A stretch of 32,039 bases of DNA from Bacillus sp. AFS037270 (GCF_002585305.1 NZ_NUNF01000030.1:75712-107750); one strand, 5' to 3'; counted from the stretch's first letter, positions 8,894 to 17,164 are shown. The notes: generated by a model not told the origin, from the letters alone. Numbers and translations are program-made.

Positions 8894-9013
8894 TTACCTT
8901 CTTTTTGTCATGGCTTGGAATTGATTGATTAATTTTTTTCTAGAATCGGGATTGCGCAGCAAATATGCTGCACCTAAACCAATGGTTGTCATCATCAATG
9001 ATTTTCTTTTCAT
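8894..9013 (-). CDS. Small basic protein of 39 residues
   Basis: An ATG at 9011-9013 with an ideal AAGGAGG nine nucleotides upstream opens a 39-codon frame (MKRKSLMMTTIGLGAAYLLR, then NPDSRKKLINQFQAMTKRR). It ends in TAA directly before the shared terminator. The first 20 residues are mildly hydrophobic after a basic start, and the rest is basic and amphipathic. The ribosome site, clean boundaries and terminator make it a credible gene. No function is known to me. A similar layout occurs in tiny uncharacterised Bacillus proteins. Confidence 0.7.
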   Translation of the reverse strand: MKRKSLMMTTIGLGAAYLLRNPDSRKKLINQFQAMTKRR

Positions 9014-9156
9014 TTTTATCATCCTCCTTGGAATGCCATCATTAATTAATTTTTCCTTAGAACGACGATATTAGTACCTATAAAGAAGAGAAGTTAATTC
9101 CAATTAGGAAATTGACTTTTGAACACATTTACCTAAAGACGCTCCTGAACGTTTTT

Positions 9157-9699
9157 TTACTTTGCCAGTTTTTCTTTCATTAGCTGATTATGCTGTTTGG
9201 TTTGTTCTAACAGTTGATTTAAGAGAATGGCTGCTCGTTTGCTTTCCTTTTTATCAACAGCTATTCTTAGCTCATGGAAGGTTTTCCAATGGCCCATTTC
9301 TTTCCCGCCATGTGATTGTTTAATAAACTCCTCTTTTGTAATCTTGCCCGATTCAAATTGCTTCTTCAGAGCTTCCATTTTCGCTATTCTTTCTTTTTTC
9401 CATTGCTCACGTTTGGCGGAATTTTCAGGGCTCATCCATTGGTTTCGAAGATTTTTCTTTTCCTCAAGAACCCTCGTCCATTCGGCCTTTTTTTCAGGGG
9501 TATATTGGCTAACCCATGCAAGAAGCTTTTGCTCTCTTTCCGCCATCATTGCCTGCCAATCTTTATGGGTCATATGGTGGTGTTTTCCTTCCTTGCAATC
9601 ACACGGTTTTTCCTCATGATTCGCAGGGATCGTATTAGCCAGTGCAACAGTAGGCATTACTAATATTGCTAATGTTAAAACTAATCCTCTAAACTTCAT
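9157..9699 (-). CDS. Exported histidine/lysine-rich protein of unknown function
   Basis: Starting at ATG 9697-9699 (GGAAGGAG upstream), the product has 180 residues with a clear signal peptide (MKFRGLVLTLAILVMPTVALA, cleavage after ALA). The mature N-terminus carries CDCKEGKHHHMTHKDW, a cysteine- and histidine-rich cluster that could bind metal. The rest is very charged and predicted helical, with KITKEEFIKQ and repeated Glu/Lys/Gln segments, reminiscent of small periplasmic helical chaperones such as Spy/CpxP or DUF2680 proteins, but without a motif I can confirm. It is divergent from ndh and stands alone. Metal binding is an inference from the cluster only. Confidence 0.7.
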   Translation of the reverse strand: MKFRGLVLTLAILVMPTVALANTIPANHEEKPCDCKEGKHHHMTHKDWQAMMAEREQKLLAWVSQYTPEKKAEWTRVLEEKKNLRNQWMSPENSAKREQWKKERIAKMEALKKQFESGKITKEEFIKQSHGGKEMGHWKTFHELRIAVDKKESKRAAILLNQLLEQTKQHNQLMKEKLAK

Positions 9700-9836
9700 A
9701 ACAACTCTCCTTCCAACTGTCTTAAAAATTTTCTTAAAGCATGGAATTATCATGCCCCATTTGTCAAAAAAAATTTACCAATTTGACATATTTTTAGGTA
9801 ATAAACACTTGTGAAATCAAAAAGATTAGCGTATTC

Positions 9837-9928
9837 TATAATCACAAATTAGATGTGAAACATTTCACAATTTTTATAAAAAGAGCTTTGCTCTATTTTT
9901 TAATATTATAATGTGAATAATTTCACAA
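9837..9928 (+). promoter_or_regulatory. ndh promoter region with two Rex/Fnr-type operators
   Basis: Two near-identical dyads precede ndh: TGTGAAACATTTCACA (9854-9869) and TGTGAATAATTTCACA (9912-9927), centres 58 bp apart. Both fit the Rex operator TTGTGAA-N4-TTCACAA with only the first base different, and both also fit the B. subtilis Fnr box TGTGA-N6-TCACA. A TTGTGAA half site occurs at 9809-9815. A TATAAT at 9837-9842 (weak -35) would place the first dyad over the transcription start, and another TATAAT (9907-9912) touches the second dyad. Rex repression of ndh by NADH is established in B. subtilis, which favours Rex here. Confidence 0.75.
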
Positions 9929-9979
9929 AGTAGATAAATAGACAATAGATAAATAAATGGGTTTGGAGTGGGAAGTTCA

Positions 9980-11212
9980 ATGAATAAGCCAAAAATTGTA
10001 ATCTTAGGTGCCGGATATGGCGGAATCATCACAAGTAAAAGTCTTGAGAAACTACTAAATTCAGGAGAAGCAGATGTTACCCTGATTAATAAGCATGAAT
10101 ATCACTACATTACTACTCAACTACATAAAACAGTAGTAGGAACAGCAGCCGATCGCCAAATTGCTACGTCCATCCCTGAACTAATTAATCCCAGTAAAAC
10201 ACACTTTTTACAAGCTACCGTATCATCTGTTGACATTCATAAACAAGAAGTGCTCCTTGCAGGCGGCGACACAGTTCCATATGATTATCTATTAATCGCA
10301 TTAGGATTTGAGGTTGAAACATACGGGACACCTGGTATTAAGGAAAATGCCTTCGAAATAAGAAGTTTTAGAAGTTCAAAAGCTATTTATAATCAAATTA
10401 TTAAACAATTTAACTTGTATAAACAAGATCAAGATCCTTCCCGCTTAACCTTTGTTGTTGCTGGCGGCGGTTTTACTGGCGTCGAAATGCTTGGAGAGTT
10501 TGCTGATGGACTTCCAAAACTATGTAAGGAACACAATATTCCATTTGAAAAGGTTAAAATTGTTGCCATTGAGGCCGCGCCATCAGTCATTCCATTCTTC
10601 CCTAAACAATCGATTGAGTATACAACTGAGGTCTTGGAAAAAATGAATATCGAACTGATCACTGGCAGAAAGATTCTTGAATGTACACCCGAAAAGGTTG
10701 TCATTGATCCTAATTGCGATATTCCAACTCGGACCCTAATTTGGTCCTGTGGTGTAAAAGGAAATACGATTGTTCATCATTGGGGTTTGCCAATTGAAAG
10801 AGGAAAGATTGCGGTTGATTCTTATCTTCGTGTTAAAAACATGAAGAATGTCTTTAGCCTTGGAGATTGCTCCCTATTTATGAAAGATGAAAAGAATGCG
10901 TTGGCACCAACTGCCCAAGTTGCACTCCAACAAGCGCCTGTATGTGCGAAAAATATTATCGCTTCTATTCGAGGTGAATCCTTAAAGGCTTTTGAGTACC
11001 ACCATAAGGGTTCAGTTGCATCCATTGGACTTAAAAGCGGTGTCGGCAAGGTTGGAAGTGTCCGCTTATCCGGGTTAATTGGAGCCTTTATGAAACTAGT
11101 CATTGAAGCTCGTTATCTCTTTAATCTTGGCGGTCAATCCTTAATCATCAAGCAGCATTTTGGAGTTAACCGTGCACCGTTGAAAACAGCAGCAAAAAGT
11201 AAAATAAATTAA
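9980..11212 (+). CDS. ndh: Type II NADH dehydrogenase (NADH:menaquinone oxidoreductase)
   Basis: The 410-residue flavoprotein passes electrons from NADH to quinone without proton pumping and sits peripherally on the membrane. It has an N-terminal FAD dinucleotide-binding motif (VILGAGYGG), a second nucleotide fold for NADH (FVVAGGGFTGVEMLGEFADG), and a C-terminal flavin contact block (NVFSLGDCS, then APTAQVALQQA). The C-terminal region with LGGQSLIIKQHF is typical of the Bacillus YumB/YutJ group. The start is ATG 9980 (GGAGTGGGAAG upstream) rather than the longer open frame. It is preceded by two Rex/Fnr-like operators, consistent with redox control. Confidence 0.93.
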   Translation: MNKPKIVILGAGYGGIITSKSLEKLLNSGEADVTLINKHEYHYITTQLHKTVVGTAADRQIATSIPELINPSKTHFLQATVSSVDIHKQEVLLAGGDTVPYDYLLIALGFEVETYGTPGIKENAFEIRSFRSSKAIYNQIIKQFNLYKQDQDPSRLTFVVAGGGFTGVEMLGEFADGLPKLCKEHNIPFEKVKIVAIEAAPSVIPFFPKQSIEYTTEVLEKMNIELITGRKILECTPEKVVIDPNCDIPTRTLIWSCGVKGNTIVHHWGLPIERGKIAVDSYLRVKNMKNVFSLGDCSLFMKDEKNALAPTAQVALQQAPVCAKNIIASIRGESLKAFEYHHKGSVASIGLKSGVGKVGSVRLSGLIGAFMKLVIEARYLFNLGGQSLIIKQHFGVNRAPLKTAAKSKIN

Positions 11213-11250
11213 AATCTTGTTTTCCAAGCAGAGGATCCCCCTCCGCCCTG

Positions 11251-11341
11251 CCATTGGCTAATGGCTCCCAAAATGAATGCCTTAAATCCCCCGATCGTAA
11301 GGCAGACAGCCCCATCCCTACATATTTGGGGATGGGGCTGT
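11251..11341. terminator. Hairpin cluster and terminator downstream of ndh
   Basis: Three successive inverted repeats fill the space between ndh and the convergent VOC gene: GCCATT-GGCT-AATGGC, then GCCTTA...TAAGGC, then a perfect 13-bp stem (11306-11318 with 11329-11341, ACAGCCCCATCCC and complement) followed by TTTATTTT. The last is a terminator for ndh and may also act for the convergent gene. The first two have no T tract and could protect the 3' end of the transcript. Confidence 0.75.
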
Positions 11342-11361
11342 TTTATTTTGCAGGATTACCT

Positions 11362-11730
11362 TTATTCCCACTCAAGGAATTCAAGACGATTACCAAAAGG
11401 ATCAAATACATGGATTCTGCTGGCTCCTGGGAGGTTATCATCCTCTGTAAAAGCAATTTCATGTTCTTTTAAATGGATTTTTAGTCCCTCGATATTTTCA
11501 ACGATTAATGCTGGATGAGCCTTTTTAGCTGGTGAGAATGGATCTTCAATGCCAATATGCAGTTGAAAAGTTCCAAATTCAAACCACACTCCGCCGCGTT
11601 TTTTTAACTCTTCCGGTTTTTCAACCTCTGTTAATCCAAGGATGCCTGAAAAAAATCCTCTTGCGGCATCTTCGCACCCTTTTGGACCGGCAAGCTGCAC
11701 ATGATCGATCTTTTTTATTGCAAATGACAT
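11362..11730 (-). CDS. VOC superfamily (glyoxalase/bleomycin resistance-like) protein
   Basis: This 122-residue protein is a single VOC fold with two beta-alpha-beta-beta-beta units. The candidate metal ligands are in the expected places: H10 in IDHVQLAGP, H in FQLHIGIED and the glutamate in NRLEFLEWE at the C-terminus. The block RIHVFDPFGNRLEF is the usual VOC ending. Substrate cannot be predicted; the family includes glyoxalases, dioxygenases and antibiotic-binding proteins. GGAGGGG precedes the ATG. It is a monocistronic gene convergent with ndh. Confidence 0.85.
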   Translation of the reverse strand: MSFAIKKIDHVQLAGPKGCEDAARGFFSGILGLTEVEKPEELKKRGGVWFEFGTFQLHIGIEDPFSPAKKAHPALIVENIEGLKIHLKEHEIAFTEDDNLPGASRIHVFDPFGNRLEFLEWE

Positions 11731-11846
11731 TTAGACCCCTCCGTTTCTCATCTCTCATCACCATTTTATAAAATTAATAATATTCTATCAAATTTTAAGT
11801 TACGCTACTTTAAATTAACGGAAATATGCAAAAAGCGCAATAAAAA

Positions 11847-11873
11847 AAGCTATTCCCAAGATAGGAATAGCTT
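11847..11873 (-). terminator. Terminator of the SGNH-ABC operon
   Basis: A perfect 10-bp stem (AAGCTATTCC with GGAATAGCTT) with a 7-nt loop is followed on the minus strand by a run of seven T. It lies just after the stop codon of the ABC permease. Confidence 0.9.
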
Positions 11874-11879
11874 CTTATT

Positions 11880-12869
11880 TTAATAAACATCTTTTTTTGT
11901 AAAGACCACGAAGGAAACAACTAATGCCACGGCCCACCAAATCAGTAGGACCATCAAGGAAAAGGAAAGATCCATTCCCTCAATTGGTGGAGCGGTTCCC
12001 TTCATGTAATCGGTTAACCGTAAATTCACCATAAAAAAGTATTTGGCCGATTCCCAAGAGGATACCATGTTACTTAAAATCGCTCCAGAGATCAGCGCGG
12101 CCAGCATAACCCCCATTCCGGCGGCGGTGCTCCGGATTAGTACAGATAGCATAAACGATAAGGTGCCGACGACAATAGCAACAAACCAAACTAATCCAAA
12201 ATCCATCAATAGAAACTTCCAAAGGCTGAGAAGTTTTACATCTGAAGTATTTAATCCCGTGTCCGTTACATTAAACCCCGTTAAGATTGGCGCACCCCAC
12301 CCCTTATATCCAAAGACCAATCCAGAAATGAGATAGGAGAGGATACCAGTTATCGCAATAATTAACGATACTGCGAAACATAGCGTGATATATTTACTTA
12401 ATAGCACCTTCCACCTTTTGACCGGCCTCGTCAGCAGCAGCTTAATCGAACCAAGACTGTGTTCCGAGGAAACTAAATCACTGGCAATAACCATGACCAT
12501 CAAAGGGATAAATAAATCAATTGAGTTTTCTAAAAAGATGCGCATGAACGTGGGTGCACCAGGCTCTGATGGGTTGATATCATGATCCAAATAATATTGC
12601 TGCTGCTGCAATGAGATTTGCAGCTGCTTTTTCCATTCGTCTGATAATCGGCTGCTGCTTAAACGGTTGGTCGTATCGACAATCTGCTGTTGTAGTATCG
12701 TACGCCAATCACTTGTTCCTAATTTTTCGCGCTGTGTCTGGACTTGCTTATATTGAGCATATGTAAACAACATGACAAGGACACCGATTATTAATGCAAT
12801 GACCACTAACCTCTTTTTAGCGATCAGCTTCATCATTTCATTTTGGATTAATTTACTCAATCGAGTCAC
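11880..12869 (-). CDS. ABC-2 type transporter permease subunit
   Basis: The 329-residue membrane protein has an N-terminal helix near residues 22-40, an extracellular coiled and Gln-rich stretch (SLQQQQYYLDHDINPSEPGAP) and five further helices, ending WWAVALVVSFVVFTKKDVY. The segment SSEHSLGSIKLLLTRPVKRWKVLLSKY is characteristic of ABC-2 permeases of the BcrB/YhaP/NatB kind. Its start overlaps the end of the ATPase gene by 17 nt, so the two are translationally coupled and form one exporter. The substrate may be a lipid, peptide or antibiotic; nothing in the sequence decides it. Confidence 0.88.
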   Translation of the reverse strand: MTRLSKLIQNEMMKLIAKKRLVVIALIIGVLVMLFTYAQYKQVQTQREKLGTSDWRTILQQQIVDTTNRLSSSRLSDEWKKQLQISLQQQQYYLDHDINPSEPGAPTFMRIFLENSIDLFIPLMVMVIASDLVSSEHSLGSIKLLLTRPVKRWKVLLSKYITLCFAVSLIIAITGILSYLISGLVFGYKGWGAPILTGFNVTDTGLNTSDVKLLSLWKFLLMDFGLVWFVAIVVGTLSFMLSVLIRSTAAGMGVMLAALISGAILSNMVSSWESAKYFFMVNLRLTDYMKGTAPPIEGMDLSFSLMVLLIWWAVALVVSFVVFTKKDVY

Positions 12870-13767
12870 CCCCCGTTAGTTCGAGGAATAAATCTTCCAA
12901 CACAGGCATTTTTCGATTAATTTCCGTGACGGACACTCCTGCCGAAACAAGCTCCTTATTCCACACCGGTATTTTTTGTTCATCATATTCCGTTACAAAC
13001 GTCCCATCATCACTAACTTCAATTGTAGTTAATTTACTTAATACTTGTTTCCCTTTTTCAAGTGGAATTACCCGCCAGACGGCCCGTTCACGATTCGCAA
13101 GGAGCTGCTCTACTGTATCAATTTTAATAATCGTTCCTTTTGAAATAATAGCGACCCGATCGCACAATAATTGAATTTCACTTAATAAGTGGCTCGACAC
13201 AAGGACGCTTAACCCTTCCTGCTCCGCTAGAAAGCGAATAAATTGGCGCATCTCCCGAATTCCTGCTGGGTCTAGCCCATTTGTCGGTTCATCGAGTATT
13301 AATACCTTGGGCCGGCCTAAAAGGGCTTGGGCAATCCCCAAACGCTGCCTCATTCCTAACGAATAAGTTTTCACTTTATCATGGATTCGATCCGTCAATC
13401 CGACTAGCTCAGTGACCTCTTTAATACGTTCTTCCCCTATTCCATCAAGCATACGGGCAAAGTGGAGCAGGTTGTTATAGCCTGATAAGTAAGGATATAA
13501 TTCCGGATTTTCGACAATACAGCCAAGGTTTCTCATCGCCTTTTGAAATTGATCCGCTACATTGTATCCGCAGATCTGGATGTTCCCATCCGTCGGTTTG
13601 ATAAGCCCAACCAACATTCGGATTGTTGTTGTTTTTCCGGCACCATTTGGTCCCAAGAACCCAAATACTTCCCCTTCTCGCAGATCAAATGTTAAGCCCT
13701 TGATAATTTCTCTTTTTCCAATGACTTTTTTTAAATTTTCTACAGCTAAGGTAATTTTTTTCTCCAT
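12853..13767 (-). CDS. ABC transporter ATP-binding subunit (BcrA-like)
   Basis: The 304-residue ATPase has Walker A GPNGAGKTT (near residue 40), Q-loop region, signature YSLGMRQRLGIAQAL, Walker B VLILDEPTNGLDP and the switch histidine in SSHLLSE. The C-terminal 80 residues form the accessory region usual in drug or bacteriocin exporters of the BcrA/CcmA group. It lies 12 nt after the SGNH hydrolase gene and overlaps the permease gene, giving a three-gene operon. The role is energising export by the adjacent permease. Confidence 0.92.
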   Translation of the reverse strand: MEKKITLAVENLKKVIGKREIIKGLTFDLREGEVFGFLGPNGAGKTTTIRMLVGLIKPTDGNIQICGYNVADQFQKAMRNLGCIVENPELYPYLSGYNNLLHFARMLDGIGEERIKEVTELVGLTDRIHDKVKTYSLGMRQRLGIAQALLGRPKVLILDEPTNGLDPAGIREMRQFIRFLAEQEGLSVLVSSHLLSEIQLLCDRVAIISKGTIIKIDTVEQLLANRERAVWRVIPLEKGKQVLSKLTTIEVSDDGTFVTEYDEQKIPVWNKELVSAGVSVTEINRKMPVLEDLFLELTGGDSIE

Positions 13768-13779
13768 TCATTCTTCTCC

Positions 13780-14556
13780 TTACCAGGTAAGCAGTGAGGC
13801 TACACGTTCTGCAATTAAACGATACCCTTTTGAGTTCGGATGAAACTTGTCTGAATATAAATAATCATTCACTTTTAATTCAAATAAATCAAATGTTGGT
13901 ACAAATACGACTTTCGAGAATGCTGCACTTGCCTCGGCACTGTCATAATTCCAATGACGAACAACTTTTGACATTTCTTTCCCTTGATCTAATTCTATAA
14001 ACGGATTGTATAATCCAACGAAAAAAACATTGGCTGTTTTGTTGTTCTTGCGAATCTGCTCAAGAATAAACTTAAGGTTATCCAGATATTTTTTTTCGAT
14101 GGCAGCTATATTTTTTGATGAATAATCGGTTAGGCCTTGACTGCCCCTGAACAAATCATTTCCGCCAATGGTGACTAACACCATGTCCGCCTTTTGGATT
14201 TGACGAGCCACTTCTGTTTGTTGAACCTGTTTACGAAGCTGGTCTGATGTTTGCCCATTGATGCCTAAATTGGTGAGCTGGACCGGCTTTTTTGTTTTTT
14301 CTTTGATTTCATCGGTCAGATCTCCGACATACCCTTTTCCGGTCTCATCCCCTGTTCCCCTTGTTAAGGAGTCACCTAAAGCGACTATCGTGAGACCCTT
14401 TTTGTTCTCCACTTTTTTGCTAACGGTATTTGTAACAGGAACCTTGTCCGGCTGGTCTGCATAATATTGCCCTACTGCCCAGCCAAGTCCAATCACCCAG
14501 AGGAGTAAAAACAATCCCCCAATGGCCGTGATGGTACGGATGGTATTCTTACCCAT
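13780..14556 (-). CDS. Membrane-anchored SGNH/GDSL-family hydrolase
   Basis: With the ATG at 14554-14556 (AAAGGG eight nucleotides upstream; a TTG six bases earlier is possible), the protein has 258 residues. One N-terminal helix (about 10-30) anchors an extracytoplasmic SGNH esterase domain. All four blocks are present: ALGDSLTRG with nucleophile S63, the glycine block NLGINGQTSD, the asparagine block TIGGNDLF and the DxxH block DKFHPNSKGY. Such enzymes act on acyl esters of lipids, peptidoglycan or glycans. Being first in an operon with an ABC exporter suggests a shared substrate or envelope role. A weak promoter TTGATT-17-TTAATA can be read upstream. Confidence 0.9.
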   Translation of the reverse strand: MGKNTIRTITAIGGLFLLLWVIGLGWAVGQYYADQPDKVPVTNTVSKKVENKKGLTIVALGDSLTRGTGDETGKGYVGDLTDEIKEKTKKPVQLTNLGINGQTSDQLRKQVQQTEVARQIQKADMVLVTIGGNDLFRGSQGLTDYSSKNIAAIEKKYLDNLKFILEQIRKNNKTANVFFVGLYNPFIELDQGKEMSKVVRHWNYDSAEASAAFSKVVFVPTFDLFELKVNDYLYSDKFHPNSKGYRLIAERVASLLTW

Positions 14557-14675
14557 ACTCAAAACCCTTTCTGCCCTTTTTCTTTTATTAAATCACAGTT
14601 GTGGTCCGAATCAAACTTTTGACATAGGTGTCTTTGATTAAAAAAACATTAATTTCATTTTTTGTTAACTTTTAA

Positions 14676-14791
14676 AGCGTAAGGCGCCCGCATATCGGCG
14701 ACAGCACAAGACGAGCCGGCTGAAATGTTGTTCTTTAACCTTTTGTACGGAATGGCTTGTGACCTCGAGCCGATGGCGCCTGGAGCTGGAC
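14676..14791. repeat. Dispersed GC-rich hairpin repeat, copy A
   Basis: A 116-bp GC-rich island in AT-rich intergenic DNA folds on itself: AGGCGCC (14682) with GGCGCCT (14775), ATCGGC (14694) with GCCGAT (14769), CACAAG (14705) with CTTGTG (14756). It ends GGAGCTGGACAATTC. The ends match copies at 30287-30430 and 22972-23014 (AAGCG, TAGCGGC-like, GGCGCTGGAGCTGGAC). It lies between the divergent hmp terminator and the SGNH operon promoter. The rest of the 14557-14881 gap holds that promoter and no gene. Confidence 0.7.
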
Positions 14792-14844
14792 AATTCTCGA
14801 AGTCGAAATTTATACTTTACTTTCTTATCTTTTTTAAAAAAATA

Positions 14845-14871
14845 AGCCGATTTCCAAATTGGAAACCGGCT
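14845..14871 (-). terminator. Terminator after hmp
   Basis: An 11-bp stem (AGCCGGTTTCC with GGAAATCGGCT on the minus strand, one G-T pair) with a 5-nt loop is followed by TTATTTTTTT on the minus strand, 10 nt after the hmp stop. Confidence 0.88.
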
Positions 14872-14881
14872 AATCCATTCA

Positions 14882-16096
14882 CTATTCTTCTAAATTCCCC
14901 ATTGGTCCAAAGAACTCAAAGTGAATTCTGCCTTCATTGACACCTAATTCTTTTAAAGAACGGTTGATGGCTTTCATAAAAGGCACTGGTCCACAGAAAT
15001 AAAAGTCTGCTTCCTCAATTAATACATTATCCTTTAGCCACTCACGAGTGACATAACCTTCAACATCAAACCTTTTGTTTAAACGGTCCTCATCTGTAGG
15101 TGCATCATAAAACACATATGAATTCACATAATCGAGATCAGATAATTCTTTAACTTCATCACCTAGGGCATGAACATTGCTATTTGCTGCTGCATGGACA
15201 AACGTTACCTGACGTCCAGGCTGCACTTCTACAACTGTTTTCAGCATACTCATCATTGGTGTTAAGCCGACCCCGCCACTTAATAACACAACAGGAGTCG
15301 TCTTGTTGGTATCAAGAATAAAATCACCTGCAGGTGCACTGACTTTAAGAATGTCTCCTTCGCTCACATTGTCATGCAAGTAATTAGACACCATTCCATC
15401 AGGGTTTGCTGTACCAGCCTCTTTTTTAACACTGATGCGGTAATAATCTTTGCCAGGGGCATCTGAAAGACTATATTGACGGATGTGAGTAAACTTCTCA
15501 CCATCTATATCTAGTTTAATACTAATATACTGACCAGGGATGAAACCGGCGATTTCGCGTTTATCTTCAGGTTTTAAATAGAAAGATGTAATAACATCAC
15601 TTTCGGTTACTTTACGGTCAACAACAAAATTCCGGAAGCCGCTCCAGCCCCCTTGTTGATGTGTAGCTTCATCATACATTTCCGCTTCCACACTGATAAA
15701 GGCGTCAGCAATTAAATTGTAAGCTTGTGCCCAAGCATCGATAATTTCATCTGTAGCTGCATCACCCAATACATCCTTAATAGCCATTAATAGGTGTTTT
15801 CCTACAATCGGATAATGCTCTGGCTTAATTCCAAGACTTCTATGTTTATGTGCGATTTGTTTAACTACTGGCAGGATTGCTGAAAGGTTATCAATATACA
15901 TGGCAGCGGCATATACCGTTCCAGCTAATGCCTTTTGCTGTCTACCTTGTTTTTGATTTGCATGATTGAAGATATTTAATAATTCTGGGTGGTTTCCAAA
16001 CATTAATTGATAAAAGCGGGTTGTTATGGTTTCTCCATGTTTTTCTAATACCGGTACTGTTGATTTGATAATATCGATTGTTTTTTGATCTAACAC
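14882..16096 (-). CDS. hmp: Flavohaemoglobin, nitric oxide dioxygenase
   Basis: The 404-residue cytosolic enzyme oxidises NO to nitrate using O2 and NAD(P)H. Residues 1 to about 140 are the haem globin domain, ending with the familiar HRSLGIKPEHYPIVGKHLL block that contains the proximal histidine. Then comes the FAD domain (PGQYISIKL, RQYSLSD) and the NAD domain (LLSGGVGLTPMMSML, YFCGPVPFM). It closely resembles B. subtilis Hmp (start MLDQKTIDIIKSTVPVL). The open frame begins at a GTG at 16105, but that overlaps the ribosome site; the GTG at 16094-16096 lies 8 nt after AAGGAG and matches the family start. The promoter region contains several dyads. Confidence 0.95.
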   Translation of the reverse strand: MLDQKTIDIIKSTVPVLEKHGETITTRFYQLMFGNHPELLNIFNHANQKQGRQQKALAGTVYAAAMYIDNLSAILPVVKQIAHKHRSLGIKPEHYPIVGKHLLMAIKDVLGDAATDEIIDAWAQAYNLIADAFISVEAEMYDEATHQQGGWSGFRNFVVDRKVTESDVITSFYLKPEDKREIAGFIPGQYISIKLDIDGEKFTHIRQYSLSDAPGKDYYRISVKKEAGTANPDGMVSNYLHDNVSEGDILKVSAPAGDFILDTNKTTPVVLLSGGVGLTPMMSMLKTVVEVQPGRQVTFVHAAANSNVHALGDEVKELSDLDYVNSYVFYDAPTDEDRLNKRFDVEGYVTREWLKDNVLIEEADFYFCGPVPFMKAINRSLKELGVNEGRIHFEFFGPMGNLEE

Positions 16097-16118
16097 ATGA
16101 AACACTCCTTATTTAGTT

Positions 16119-16178
16119 ATCACTATATCCATAGTGATTATATGAAATAAATCATCTCATATAAGTGATTCAAATCAC
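16119..16178 (-). promoter_or_regulatory. hmp promoter with three stacked dyad symmetries
   Basis: Three inverted repeats occupy 60 bp upstream of hmp: ATCACTAT-ATCC-ATAGTGAT (16119-16138), TTATATGA-N11-TCATATAA (16138-16164) and GTGATT-CA-AATCAC (16165-16178). A -10-like TATAAT (minus strand, 16137-16142) lies between the first two, with no good -35, as expected for an activated promoter. The third dyad extends to AGTGA-N6-TCACA, one base from the Fnr box. In B. subtilis hmp is controlled by NsrR and ResD; which of these bind here is inference. Confidence 0.6.
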
Positions 16179-16221
16179 ACTTTTATATTTTTAAATAATA
16201 TCTTCTATAAATTTTCACAAA

Positions 16222-16251
16222 TTGTTCAAAGTTTAATATGACAAATATAAC
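16222..16251 (+). promoter_or_regulatory. Possible promoter of degV
   Basis: TTGTTC (16222-16227) and TATAAC (16246-16251) are 18 bp apart, 65 nt before the degV start. A TATAGT-N7-ACTATA inverted repeat (16270-16288) lies downstream and could be an operator. Both are weak calls from pattern alone. Confidence 0.35.
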
Positions 16252-16315
16252 TAGTGAAACTGTTTTCAGTATAGTAATGTTAACTATATTGAAAGTATTT
16301 ACCGGAGGAAAAGAT

Positions 16316-17164
16316 ATGAGTAAAGCAAAAATTGCATGGATTACAGACACAACTGCTTCTCTTAGCAAAGAATTTATTGAGAAACATCATATATATGTCA
16401 TTCCCTTACACGTTGTCATTAACGATGAATTTTATAAAGAAACGATTGATATAACGGAACAAGAATTTTATGAGCGAATGAAAAACGAGGAAGGAAAGTT
16501 TCAGTCGTCTCAACCTTCCATTAACGACTTTGTTGAACTTTATAAAAAATTGAAAGAAGAATATGATTTTGGAATCGCCATACATGCCTCTAGTACTTTA
16601 ACAGGGACCTATCAGTCCTCCGTCATTGCCGCTAATATGGAAGATTTCAAGTTATTTGCAATCGATTCTAAAATTGGTTCCTATCCACTTTCTTTTTTAA
16701 TAAAAAAAGGGATCGAGCTTGTGGAGCAGGGTGTGGATGCCGAGGAAGTGGTTGAACAGCTAAATGCTTTACGCAGCAATACTCGATTATATTTAGTTCC
16801 ATCGAATTTGGATCAGCTTCATAAAAGCGGCCGGGTGTCTGGCGGCCAAAAAATCTTGGCCTCTCTTTTTAATATAAAACCGATTTTGGCCATAGAAGAC
16901 GGTGCTGCACAGATTAAAGACAAAGTTCGTACCGATAAAAAAGCGATATTCTGGCTGGCATCTAAATTAAAAGAAGATCTTGAAACAAAAACAGTCAAAA
17001 AGGTCGCGGTTGTTCATGCGAACGATCCGAAAAAAGCTGCAGAGATTGAAAATTACATTAACGAAAACTTCCCTGGTATTGAAACAGAGGTTTTGATGCT
17101 TATCACCGTTGCGGGTGTCCATACTGGTGTTGGGACAATGGGGCTTTCGTGGGTATGTGAATAA
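16316..17164 (+). CDS. DegV family fatty acid-binding protein
   Basis: The 282-residue protein begins KIAWITDTTASLSKEFIEKH and contains the DegV/FakB marks: FQSSQPS, then HASSTLTGTYQSS that contacts the fatty acid carboxylate, and SKIGSYPLSFL. FakB-type members deliver fatty acids to the FakA kinase for phospholipid synthesis. The ATG at 16316 has GGAGG seven nucleotides upstream; the frame is open 26 codons earlier without a ribosome site. Length is typical. It stands alone between divergent hmp and a terminator. Confidence 0.9.
   Translation: MSKAKIAWITDTTASLSKEFIEKHHIYVIPLHVVINDEFYKETIDITEQEFYERMKNEEGKFQSSQPSINDFVELYKKLKEEYDFGIAIHASSTLTGTYQSSVIAANMEDFKLFAIDSKIGSYPLSFLIKKGIELVEQGVDAEEVVEQLNALRSNTRLYLVPSNLDQLHKSGRVSGGQKILASLFNIKPILAIEDGAAQIKDKVRTDKKAIFWLASKLKEDLETKTVKKVAVVHANDPKKAAEIENYINENFPGIETEVLMLITVAGVHTGVGTMGLSWVCE

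Noticed and set aside
9227..9663. Plus-strand open frames of 115-130 codons opposite the exported histidine-rich gene
   Set aside because: They have no ribosome site and mirror a gene with a clear signal peptide and ribosome site on the other strand.
10429..10704. Antisense frames inside ndh and proS
   Set aside because: They are by-products of codon bias in well-supported genes.
11254..11518. Short plus-strand frames over the ndh terminator and the VOC gene
   Set aside because: They run through a strong hairpin terminator and are antisense to a recognisable VOC domain.
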